The notes beneath the pieces are model-generated. The model worked only from the letters and a program-made list of their open reading frames with translations, ran no database searches and was not told the origin of the DNA. DNA of 64,000 bases from Antedon mediterranea (taxonomy: Eukaryota; Echinodermata; Crinoidea; Comatulida; Antedonidae). The stretch is taken from positions 2,857,001-2,921,000 of the forward strand of contig NC_092677.1 in NCBI RefSeq assembly GCF_964355755.1, in the 5' to 3' direction. Each line of letters starts with the position of its first letter. Within the stretch, counting starts at the first letter, position 1. The position numbers and the translations under genes are program-made. This document shows positions 37,431 to 50,800 of the stretch, one piece after another.

Positions 37431-38814
37431 TGCCTACAGAAGAAAAAAACATAAGTTTGATTGTAGGATACAAACAATAACCGTAATTAACGAATATCTT
37501 ATTGTGCTAAATAAGTCAGATTTAAAAAAATTAAATGTCGGTAAAATTATATTTTTTCAAAATGATAACCTTTACTACTTACAATGTTATCATTTTCGAA
37601 TAACCAAAAAAAAAACCAAGAAAAAATGTATATACTATACGAAAGTCGAATAACGCCAAATCATTCAATTACCGTAATAATTTCTTCTCTGACATTACTA
37701 TTTTTATGTGTAGCGCCCCCTTTTATCGTAATAACGCTCTGTCTTTTTTTTCCGATACCAGTATTTTGTTGGTTTAGCGCCCTCTTTTTTGTATAACGTC
37801 ACGAACTTTTTATCACAGCAGAAACATGCTAATGCTAATTACGTTACCAATTATTATTTCGAAAACTACTTGTTTTTGACGATTATTTGTTTGAGCATGG
37901 ATTAGTAAACTTAAAAAATAGTACATTTATATTTTATTCAATTAATATTTTTCAGTCTTGAATGTCGTTCATTTTCTGACAACATTTATAGGTTGAGTTG
38001 AGACTATATTTTTATGTTTACTCCATATTTTTAATTAAGATGAAACTATTGTTATTTATTTACCAATTTCAAATAATCCTCCTTACGAACAATCATGGTA
38101 TAACTACACTACTCCTGGTACTGAGCTATTATTGTTTTTTTTATCATGTATATAAATATATTGTATAATCCGGGTTGTAAAATAAAAACAAACAAATGAA
38201 AATGTGTGAACTATTTTAAAACGGGATAGATGATAATGATGATCCTGTCAAGTGTATAACAAAATATAAGAAAATTAATGAAAAAAGGAGTAATACAGAA
38301 TTCATATATGTAAAAATGTTACTTATGAACTGTAACGACATTTACAAGTTAATTAATACTGTACTGTACTGATTTTATGTAATATGAGATAATATGAATG
38401 TGAATAAAAGTGGTGTTTGCGCCACAAAAGAGAAAAAAAAAACTACACTACTCCTAACTATTTGCTTTTAATCTTATAAATATAATTAATTATATTAATA
38501 ATAATATATTTTTTCTTTTCTCAATAAAACTCTAACTAAGTACATTCTAGTACACACAAAAAATTTGATCGAAATTTTGTTCTTAAAACCTCTGTTATAA
38601 ATAGTATAATTTTTTAATTGTATTGTTTTATTGTACTAAAAAAGAGAAATTATGAAAGTAATCGAATCTGTGATCAGTTTTTAAAAGAATAATTACCATA
38701 ACAAAAATGCTGCTCATCGACGCGTGTCGCGTGCAGACGAACTACGCTCACCAACCAAGAGAGAGTGTACCGTACCACACATGATCGTTTCGCAAGCTTA
38801 GAAAAACACAAACC

Positions 38815-41800
38815 ATGGCGGAAGGCCCACCTATAAAATTGGACATACAGAAGGATGGATATGCTAATTTGGATGGAATATTAGAATCATTTGGGGCACC
38901 ATTAAATGAGGAACAGGCATGGGCACTTTGTTATCAATGTGCTAAATATTTACATGAAGAAAGACGGAAAAAAAGAACCCAGGCCTTCGATTTTCAGGCC
39001 ATCTCGATTTACCGCGACGGGAGTATACGCATAGCAAACAAGAGACCTGTACACACTCAGAATAATGGATCATCAACCGGTTAGTATTTTCGTAAATAGT
39101 ATTATTAATATTATTAATATTTTCAATGTTTTTATATCCTCATATATTCCAGTCATTTTATGTTTATAAAAGAGAGTTTTTTGGACAGGCTTCCGAATGT
39201 TGTGGTGTTGGCCGGTAATTGTGTGTATGAATTTTGCCTGCTGACTGATTGAGTTTTGGCAGGTAGTTGAAGTGAATGAGAGTCTAGCTAAAGAATATAA
39301 ATAATTTTATTGTGTGTATAGCCAAATAAATATTTTTATTGTAAAAATATTTGCTTTTTTAAATAAAAAAGGAACATCTTGTTCAACTGGTGATACTGTA
39401 CATGAATAAAAGAAATGTGTACTGCCTGTAGCGTTGATGTATGTGTACAGTCTAGTATGTATTCAAAAGAAACACATTTTAAATTTGTTGACATTTGCAT
39501 AAATGTAATGATACCTTATTTGCATATTGACATTGTATTTACATGATGTTGCATGTGGACTTCATTTTTGACATTTCTGATAATGATATTGGGCAGTTCT
39601 AAATTTGGAATCAGTCAGTACAGTATTTAAATTACACAGTAATTACAATTTTTAACTTTTTTTAAATGTTTATTTTCATATTGACCTTTCTCATCTGGAT
39701 TTAATTATTTTATTCATAAAGAATCGTCGAGTCAAACAGAAATAGAGGTAAGTCTATTTTTTCTCTATAATTTTTTTTAAACACTTTAGTTAGTATTATT
39801 ATTGAAGAACTATTCAGACAAAATCCTGTTATAATTTTCACACAGTTTTGGAGAAACCTTTAAAATTGGCTCTAAATATATTTGAAATTTAGGGGTTTTC
39901 CAACAAATCCTTTACATTGTTTCCGAAAAAGAAATTGTCAGTGACGTTTGCCATTAAAATGAGATACAAGGTGTGAACTCAAGCGTTAAGAAAGAAACAT
40001 CTAATAATATTCTGTTGTATCCTGTATGCTTTTTATACCAAGAATTTGTGTAAAATTTTATAACCATTATGACTCACAATTATTGTTAAAGCTTAATAAG
40101 GGTAGTTATTTATTCCTATTCAGGTTTTTTTGTTGTGCGCTGATGCGAATCCTCTCATATTTTACTCACTGTACAGAAATACAGTATTCAGAATTAATAT
40201 GTGGACCGTCCCAGTGTATAATTTGTTTATAATCTAGTTTAGTGTGATGACACTAATTGGTTGTATGTTGGTTTAGACATGTCCTAATTACTGTTGTCTG
40301 ATTATACTATAAGTTGTCTCGTTAATGGATGTTAATTAGCATTTAGTCGGACGGTCAATGATTTATACAGAGTGTGAATAATTAATATAAAACAAACTGA
40401 AAAGTTTATTTTTATATTATCATATCAGACTTTAAATATTAGTGAACCCTCTGGTCAGTGGTAACTAATTAAAATTGATAGATGTAAATTATTTTTTTTA
40501 ACGGGGATTGTTGGTTATAATTGCTGTACTGTTTGTACAAAATTTACACCAACCAAAATGATATTACAGTACTTAATGATACTTAAGACTGTTCAATCCT
40601 ACATTTCTGTTGCAAATTTTAATATAATTTGAAAAATAATCATTTGGCCTACTTACAGTACAGTATATCATACACTGTACACATACAGTACAGTAATACA
40701 GTACTGTACACATACAGTACTGTAGTATAGTATAGTATACAGTAGCACACAGCCATCCCAATATACTGTGTAAAATGTACACTAGGATTTGAAATGATAA
40801 TATTGGATATCATCAAAATAAAAAGCTAACCGACAGTTTGATCTTTGAATTAACCACGATGTTTTGAGATTACCAGAGATAGTTTTTAATTTATAATTCA
40901 AAGATAGTTCATTTCTAATAAATGTCATCATTTTTATTACTGATACAACAGTACCTCCCTGTAAATACAGTACTGTACAGGTAACACAATTTTGTATTGT
41001 CATTTCTGATTTTATTAACAATGAAGGGTGGTATTTTAGTTAGTTTACCTAGAGAGTGTGGGAATGTGACGCTCTATTGAATGTGATTGTTAAGCCAGTT
41101 ACGGAATGTCTGACATCAGATTATAGTTAAAAGCAGACAAAATCTTAGTCTTATTCAACGATGCCTTGATGCTAAACTTTTGCTTTGTCGAATGTCGTTA
41201 CATTTGTGTGAAAAGTGGCCGATGTTTACCTGCAAATGTGTTAGGGGTCAACTCCGGCCTTTAAAGCCCCACTGAATCCAGACAGTCAGGGTCCATTAAA
41301 ATCTTGTTAAGGAATGATTAAGGAGTCATCTAGGGGGAAGTCCCCTGTAAGTTAAAGTTTCGTTAATTGTTTGTTTGTTTTATCTTTATACTGGGTGACC
41401 TCTTCAGTCAAAGACTGATCTCCCAGAGGGCCCAGTTGGTGATCAGTGGCTGTGATGTACTAATACACCGGGGTAACCCCCTACTCGTCTCGAAAGATGT
41501 ACTAGGTTCTTTAAAGTGCACACGAGCAAGTTGTGTACACTGGACCTACGGTTTATAGTCCTTATCCGAGAAGACTCGTTCTACCACCAGAACCATGGAG
41601 TGAGTGAGCCTCGAACCCCTGCCGATGTTATGGCTACAGTACGTGATTACGGTTCCACTGTCTTAACCGCTCGGCCACTCACTCACCCTTAGTGATTCCA
41701 ATTAATTTCGTGGACAAGTATCGTTGACATAGTAGAAACTGTATGAAAACATACAATAGTACATTGTGGTTTTTTGTACAATGTAGAATTATCATATTGC

Positions 41801-44800
41801 AGAGTTAAGCTCTGTCCACACTATTAAACTTTATGTGAAAAAAATGTGATATATATGGACATGATGATGTCATACAGTAACACTACCATATTTGGGAACA
41901 TCACACTGTTTTGTCAAACTAGTTTGATAGTGTAGACAGACCTTTATTATACACAAAAATAAAACTCTACTGTAGGGTTTCCCCCTGTGGTTTAGCCTTT
42001 TTTGTATAGCCTCTCCTATCAATGTATGGTAATAAGTACTATAGTACTCCACATTTTTTTCTGATACATTTTGCAACACCGAGAAAGAACAATTGGGATT
42101 GTGAAAGAAAGTGATACAGCTGAACACAATACCTGATTGGTTAACACAGCCTAGCTTTGTGACATCTACGCCGCAAACCCTTTGATATTTTTCGGCATGA
42201 CTTATGCGTTAACTATAGTTTAATGTACAAAGTAAACAAGGCAGCGATGCATGCACAATGGGTTGGGTGTTTGTGTGAAGTGCCCGCTTCAATTAACAGT
42301 AATATGATTTTTTAATAAGGTCAAGTTCATTTGGAATCTGAATATTGGGTCATTTTGGTTATTAAATACCACTTAATTACTGTAAAAAGTTTTTTTGTGG
42401 TTGATGATCTTTTATTTCTGCACAAGAGTTCATTGCACTGTGTTGACACCATGAATTAAAATTATTGTATTAATTATTAACTGCTGTTTCTGATAGTTAA
42501 TGAAATTTGTTTCATGAGAAAGTGGGAAGACTACCCCAAAAATCACAATCCAAATGGGTTAGGAGTTGTGTACAAAATACAGTAGAGAGACATGAGCAGA
42601 TTCAAGGGTAGGTAAGCCGACTTGGGTCCACCTAAATTCCACCTTGATAAACCGACAATAGGTCAATGTCATTCTCTCCAGAGGAGGGCTTACTCTACTG
42701 TACCTACAAAAAATAAAAGTTCCTACTGTAGAACACCTCTGTACCATAATGAACTAGTCCGCAACCACGCCCCATGTGGGAACGTACTGTACCACCATCA
42801 TCATTTTGCCTTCTTGACTGCGGAGACAGATAAATTTATTTATTTTTTGTAGATGTAGCGCGTTTAAACTCTATAGTATTGTGACTGTAGATATTGGATA
42901 TCCTGTATTAATTACAGCACTGTGTAAAGTGTGTATTCTTAAACCAACCATTTGCAAAACAAGTGGTTTTAATTAGAAAGAGAAATGTACAATGAATGAA
43001 TTATGATTCATAAAACAAGCATTGGTATATTAATATGACTAATATTATTAAATAATGATTAATTATGATGGAGAAGAAGGTTAAGGCTTATATTGCTATT
43101 GGAGAATACAGATCACATCGTACAATCTAATCCTGGCTTTCCACTTTAAAATCTGAACAACGATGCCACATGTTATTAGCATAGTCAAATCAATCTGCAG
43201 TTTAATGGTTAAAATACATCTTAATATTACATGTCATGTAATGATAGTTTTTATTTAGATAAAATCGTAACACTATAGTAATTTGTGGACAATAATTACT
43301 GTACCAATTAAAATTATTTTATGCTTCAAAATTCTATAAATCAATTTATTTAAAAAATATTTAAAAAAAAATAAAAAGAAACAGTTCATTTAAATATTGT
43401 AACACTTAAAATATGAGTATTCATGTGCAGTGAACCGTGTAACAAACTTGTTGACCCATAACAATTGACCTCATTTTTTAGTCCATAATTTGATTTTGAC
43501 ATTTTTTGCAATGTAAAATAGAGCCAGATGTTGGGAAATGGCTCAAGTAGAAAAATCTGATGAGTAAAATAAAACCACATGAAATGAAGAAAATAGTTTC
43601 TTTTTAATTTGAATATTTTGAAATTTGTTTTAATAATAATAATATATACAATTTCTGGAATTTAATAATTTCTGTATTAAATATTGACCATAAAATAAAC
43701 CACATTGAATGAACAAAATAATTTCTTATTAATTTGTAATATTTGTTTAAATTGAATTCACAATTTCAGGAATTTGAATAATTAATTTAGTTTAACTTAC
43801 TGTTGATCAAAATATTTTTAACCGAGTTAACAAATCAAGATAGGCTTGATCAATAGATCAATAGACGGTATTATCGTAACAGTCGATGAGAATTCTTTAA
43901 AAAACCTGCTTTAGGAAGTAAAGGGATTTAACGATGAATAAACAGACCAACTGAGAACAGATTACTGTAGATTTCAACACAAAAACGCCATTGAACTGCT
44001 CAACTTATATACGATATGCCCCAGGGAAATAGTTAATACTTTACTTGTACCACAGAATAGTATGGTGTTGTGTTTTTCTGTATATTATTCTAACGTTAGA
44101 ATTAAACCGGTAATATGTTGGGTAATAGTACACAATGAAGACAAGTCAAAAAGGAAATGATTGTTTATCGTTTACTTTTATAACATTCTACAGATTCATT
44201 GAAAAATTCCCTTGCCTTTACCATGTGAAAAGGACAGTTGAAACATCTAATCCTTTTGTCAGATTTTTCTCATACTATTTTGTTTACTTGTCATTACAAA
44301 ACAAAAACAAAGTATTAACTGTACTGTATTTGTTGCGTAATTTTTTTTTTGGAAAATATAAATTCCTTGAAGAACTCTATCGTATATTTTTTGGGGTATT
44401 GCTAAACACCGCAAACCCCGCAAACCCCCGCAAACCTCCAAAAAAACATAGCAAACCCCATCGAACCAACATAAAAGTGATTGAATCATGTAGTGTACAA
44501 CCTACTGGGTATATCAATGTAAAAAAAAAATTAAATTTCTACTGTTAACAACTTATTTTTGGGGTAAAACATCATTTTTTGGTCAAAAATGATTGCTAAA
44601 CCCCGCAAACCTCCAAAAAAATATAGCAAACCCCACCGAACCAACATAAAAGTGATTGAATCATGTAGTGTACAACCCACTGGGTATATCCATGTAAAAA
44701 AAATATTAAATTTCTACTGTTAACTATTTATTTTTGGGGTAAAACATCATTTTTTGGTCAAAAATGATTGCTAATTTTTAACCAAAAAATGATGTTTTAT

Positions 44801-47800
44801 CCGCAAAAAAGTAGTTAACAGTAGAAATTTAATATTTATATACCCAGTGGGTCGTACACTACATTATTCAATCACTTTAATGTTGGTTCGGTGGGGTTTG
44901 CTATGGTTTTTTGGAGGTTTGCGGGGTTTACTGTAACAATCATTTTTGACCAAAAAATGATGTTTTACCCCAAAAATAAGTTGTTAACAGTAGAAATTTA
45001 ATTTTTTTTTTACATGGATATACCCAGTGGGTTGTACACTACATGATTCAATCACTTTTATATTGGTTCGGTGGGGTTTGCTATGTTTTTTTGGAGGTTT
45101 GCGGGGGTTTGCGGGGTTTGCGGTGTTTAGCAATACCCTATTTTTTGTAGCCGTGTGTTTATCAATTCATATTGTACATTTTGTCCTGTGAACATTAACC
45201 AAATGCTACACAGTAATATAACACCTTATTATATCAAATGGTTAGCCAAATGCAATGCAATACAAAACTATGATTACCTAAATCCAAATTCAGATCAGAA
45301 GGAGAACTAATCAAAACAGACTGCTTACACTACAGTACAATTTATTTCTTTTTTTATCAGGTGGTAAACGCATTAGGACTAACAGTTTATCAAGCATTGG
45401 ATTACGGATGTGCAGAGGACGAGGAAAGGGAACTGAGCGGTCCACTCGAATCGCTTATAGATCACATGACCAATGCAGCCGAGGATGACAACACGGACGA
45501 GGGCATCGATGATAGTCATGATTTCGACGAGAAATTAGATAGTTATGAATTTGCGTGCGGTGGCGGCGCCAGCGGTGAAGGAAGCAAAGTACCGTCATTG
45601 CTGTATGTTTTAAGGGTAAGTGTGTTTTAAGTACAATAATTACAGCAAATGGATGATGATAAAGATTACTGTGCTTCATACTGTATGAGTCTACTGTACT
45701 AGTGTATGGCACCATGTTTCATGCCTTGTTCACATAAAAGGCTGTCCAAAGCTCTGTTTACACTATCAAACTAGTTTGACAAAACAGTGTGATGTACCAA
45801 AATATGGTGGTGATATGCCCAAATATGGTAGTGGTATGACATCATCATGTCCATACAGTATATATTTTTCACATTTTGTGTCACATAAAGTTTGATAGTG
45901 TAGACAGAGTTTTAAGGGCCTATATCTAATGATCAAGCAAATATGGATTTCAATACTTTACAGTGTTTTTAAAGGTATTTTCTTGCAGAAAACAAGTTCA
46001 TAATCACATAAATAAATCACATAAATTTGGCTTTAAAAACCCCAATTTTGATTGTCAAATACCGTTTTTAAAGAAGTTTTTGAGGAACAATTTTTAGCTG
46101 CGATATTTTAAAAAAAAACAACTTATTTTGAAGGAAACCATTTTTTGGGATTTTTCACTATATTATTTTCAGTATCTCCTTGTAGTATATTATTTTCAGT
46201 ATCTCCTGGTACCCTGGTAGTATATTGTTTTCTTCAGTATCTGGTGTTGTATAGTAATAGTATTAATCCAATTGGCTCAGGGTCAAGTACTGTCATAGTG
46301 AGAATCAATATCTTGTTAACATCAAGGTTAATTAATTATTCACATCAATCTAATCTATAGAATTACAATAATTGTTATTGTAGCAACATTTCAAAGAACA
46401 ATACATTAATTGTAAGCACATTTTTAATTTCATCAACCATAAATCATTTAATCTCCTTGATTTAAAAAAAAAAGTATCTTTCTTTTTTGTTCATTACTTA
46501 TTTGTTTTCTTTCCTTGGTTGTCTAGTTTATTCACTTTCTTGGCCATTTACATATTGTCAGTTTTTAATGCAGAGCTCAAATAAACTCTAATTCTGAGTG
46601 TTTACCATCCTTTTCTTTAATCTTAATTCAAACTTTTAGTATTAGTAATAATTAAAAAAAGCATTTTTTTTTCCAACTACGTGGGAATACTGTAGTACGT
46701 TATTGTATCAGACTTTATACTGTAGCCTTATATTATGAGTTGACCAACGACAAGCGACGGTCAAATAAATCCATTGCTTGTGATTGGTCAAATCTCTTAT
46801 GTTATGTTGCATCTCTAGTGGGAACCAAGCATTAGTACACAGTAGTACTCAAAATTTGATTACTGACTTTCGGCATACAATTATGACTTCTCTCTAAGGT
46901 AATACAGAGAATTAAGTTAAATATTGGATTTCTAATACTTCCTTTATGGTGTAACACTTCAATAAACGCTGGATTAGAAACTACTGGCAAGCAAGTAGAC
47001 TTTGTATTAACGCCCTTAATGGTATAACACTTGAAGACATTCGGCATTAGAAACTGCTGACAAACTGTACAAAGCAGTGTTAAATATTGAACGTTATTGC
47101 TTGATCCATTCTTCCTATTGCAATGCATTAACACCATTGCTATTAATAGATATCTATTGGTTTTGGTGTACTCAACGAAAACTAATTTGAATTGCTGTAT
47201 ACAGTACTATAGACTATAGTATTAGTATAATACAGTTGTCAATACTGTACTGGCAAATCTCAAATTCTACAGACTAGTACAGACAATAGTGTCCACTAAA
47301 ATGTTTTTTTTTTCTTGGATTGTCCGAGTGACGAATGAATGTTGTTTCATTGTACAGTTAGTATGCACACTTAAAGTACCTTAAAATATTCTGGGAAGAT
47401 TTCTAGGTTTTAAGAGAATCTGCTATTTTGGGATAGTGCTAATTGAGCGAGTTGGATGATGGTAAAAATAAAAATAAATAATAGGTAACCAGTAATTAGG
47501 GCTAATACTGTACTTTTGTACACTACTGTACATCAGCTCTCTATATGGTTGGATACTGTGACCCTCAGAGTCGGAATCAAACAACATGTTTAAATTAATA
47601 AACATTTTTTAGTAATAAACATTTTTTATTTATAAATTTTTATGTTCAAAAGAATAGATAATTTTCACTGTTCATAATGTGTTTGTGTAGCTATTAAGTG
47701 TCTCTGTCTCGTGCCCTTAGGTCTCTTTCGGTGGCTATAATGTGATAAAATGACAATAAATCCTCATGAAATGTGCTTAGAAACAATGCTTAAAATACCA

Positions 47801-50800
47801 ACTAAACTCGATAAAACCGTCTGTCTGCTGTGCACACTAATAAAATTATAATGCTTTTGAAGCTAAGAGAAGAACGTAGCATTATAAAAAATGGATAAAA
47901 AAAAATTACTCATTTTATGACTTTTATTTTGTATACTCACTGTTAGGAAAATCCTGTCAATAAGCTTTGCGTTTATTTGAAAATGTCTAAAAAATTAAAT
48001 CTACCTTATTTCCCAGCCAATATTAATTTTTTTTACTGTTTTAGGATGTCTTGCTATAGATACAGTACGATTTTAATTTTTCAATTTCTTGTGTCACATT
48101 GCATGGTACCTACTGTACTGTACACTGTACACAAAGTGGATTAACAATAATAGTAATAATATTGACATCCCCAATTGTATCTATCATCAACAGTGCCAGT
48201 AGCCTTACAGTTCAGAGTAGATAGCTCTTGTCGAAATGGAATCATCAAGATTGAGCTTAATATATGCGCATATTACCCGTAGCTGGATTTATACTATTAG
48301 CCTGAAGAAACGCTGGGTACAGTAAATTTAGACATTCTCCCGGTACACTCACTGTGCTGTAATGTAATTCAATTTGAATTTCCATAAAATGGATGGCACG
48401 ACAGCATAATGCGTTTTAAAAATCTTTTTTTTGGTGTAAATTTCCATTCCGTTCAGTTACTGTACTGTATTTTTATTGTGATTCTGTAGCTTAAGCCCAA
48501 CCTAGTTTGACAACCAATATGGTAGTGATATGCTTAAATATGGTAGTGATATGATGACATCATGTCCATATGGGAACATCACATTTTTTTGTCACATTAA
48601 AAGTTTGATAGTGTAGAACTTTAAATTGCTGAGAATTTGAAATTCTATAATTATTGGATCTTTTGCATCGACGTCCATAAAATGCATTCGTATACGGAGT
48701 GATAGTATTTCATGCATGTATGCTAATTATGACAAACCCGTCATCTTTATTGATTCAAATTCCTTCCTAGATTCGTGATCTGTGCCAGCGGAATACATTT
48801 GTTATATCAATGAATTCATATAATTATAGAAGCATTTATGAATTCATAAAACGATTTATGGATTTGAACGAAAAATATGAATATTACGGTATGAGCTGCA
48901 GAACAAATGTTTAAATCAGAATTATTTTCGTTGCACCATTAAGGACGTTTAGACACGATCACTAAGAAATATAAACACAGTTTCAATAGCTACGAAATAA
49001 CTATACTAATTGTTCCCTTAGATGTTTAGAAAATCATTTTCTTTTGGGGATATCTCACAGCAGCATTCATGTATTATGAAATTGTGTAATAAGTTTGACT
49101 TATTGCGTACAGTAATCGCAGGAAGTCAATTATTTTTAAATACAATTATATAAGCATGGACCTACAGTGTGATTAGTGTTGTAATCAATGCATCACAATA
49201 GGATAGGAAAGCATGGACCTACAGTGTGATTAGTGTTGTAATCAATGCATCACAATAGGATAGGAAATGAACAAAACAATAGAACCAAATAGAATCTTCA
49301 TATTGTAAGGCAAGATATAAGATAGCCTGTTATGTTCTATTGTTTTACACCAACTGCCATTGTTTGATAAGTACTGTTAGTTACACTTATTATGCAAGAT
49401 TTAAAGTGACTAGATAGAAAAGGTATACAGTGAACACTCCCTTGGGCTGGCGCAATATGTTTTCTGGTAATTATTCAGAATGTGTTTTAATAAAGAATTT
49501 TGGACTTTGTGGTCCTAAAAAAAAGTGTCTTCTTTTTTAAGACATACAGTACATTTTATTTCGTCCTGAAGGTGTATGCTAAATAGGAGTTCTACTGTTC
49601 TATGAAATTATCATGACTACTGTATGTATAAAAACATTACGCGGAAATATTTTAAACTTTTCACCTGAAAAATTACCTTATTTCACCAGCCTTGTTTTCA
49701 TCTTCCCTTTTATGTTAATTGTTGTAGATTGGTTTTATAGGTTTCCAAGGGATTTCCATAGTTCAATTCTTCTATGTGATCTCTTAATGCTAAGCTGGTC
49801 TACTTTCATCCATAAAGAAAGTTTGCATACCATATTTCATAAGGGTAAATATCTATGCTCTGAGGACGTCAATTAAAAAGGTTCAAATAAATTACACTAG
49901 AGATGAACAATATACATCCAGGCTATTGATTTTTCGGTGCGCAGCACACAGGAAATAAGATGAACAAAGCGCTTGTTGCTTTAGGCGTTTAGCTCATAAA
50001 ACATTCTAAATTTGTCTGTCAAATTTTGCAATACAGTTGAATAAAGAGTTGTATTAATCTTTCGGTTTAAGGCTGTCACCGGTGTCAGTTAGACCACAGA
50101 GGTACTTATTTTTCTCCCATGGTACTGGTCATGTTGTCTTTTATCTGGAAAAAAAGGCCATTGTTGTACTGTTCCTCTATTGGGAGTAGTGATGTACAGT
50201 ACACATCAGTGTATTGTACCTGCATTTTTCATTTTGTTCATGGTCAAACACAGTAAAATATAGTACAACACAAGTAAATTATTTACTGTGCGTCACTTTG
50301 TATTCAGCCTTTTCTCTGTTATTGTGAACGCAAGGAATAGAAATTGTGTAGCTTAGTACAGTACGTTGACATTTGATGTCGATTGGTCCAATATCTCGGG
50401 TACCGCAAACAATTTCGTCTTTTTGCACTAGTTTGTAAAAATGTTCTTTTTTGCACTGACATACTGTATGTAGGCATCACTGTACAGTGGGCATCACTGT
50501 ACAGTGGGCATCACTGTACAGTGGGCATCACTGTACAGTGGGCATCACTGTACAGTGGGCATCACTGTACAGTGGGCATCACTGTACAGTGGGCATCACT
50601 GTACAGTGGGCATCACTGTACAGTGGGCATCACTGTACAGTGGGCATCACTGTACAGTGGGCATCACTGTACAGTGGGCATCACTGTACAGTGGGCATCA
50701 CTGTACAGTGGGCATCACTGTACAGTGGGCATCACTGTACAGTGGGCATCACTGTACAGTGGGCATCACTGTACAGTGGGCATCACTGTACAGTGGGCAT

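Larger units (their letters stand above)
36613..38814. promoter_or_regulatory. Divergent spacer between Ig-receptor and Spire genes
   Basis: Contains the possible 5' exon and the 37-bp minisatellite, then AT-rich sequence. The last 100 bp before the Spire ATG is richer in G+C (GACGCGTGTCGCGTGCAG), fitting a promoter or 5' UTR. No other gene seen. Confidence 0.45.
39748..45360 (+). other. Spire intron 2
   Basis: 5.6 kb without coding sequence. It contains a dense TACTGTA/TACAGTA cluster at 40650-40990, a SINE, a MITE-A copy and the 745-bp fold-back element. Confidence 0.75.

Noticed and set aside
44135-44548. 137-codon frame in Spire intron 2
   Set aside because: It runs into the palindromic element and has no recognisable domain or splice structure.
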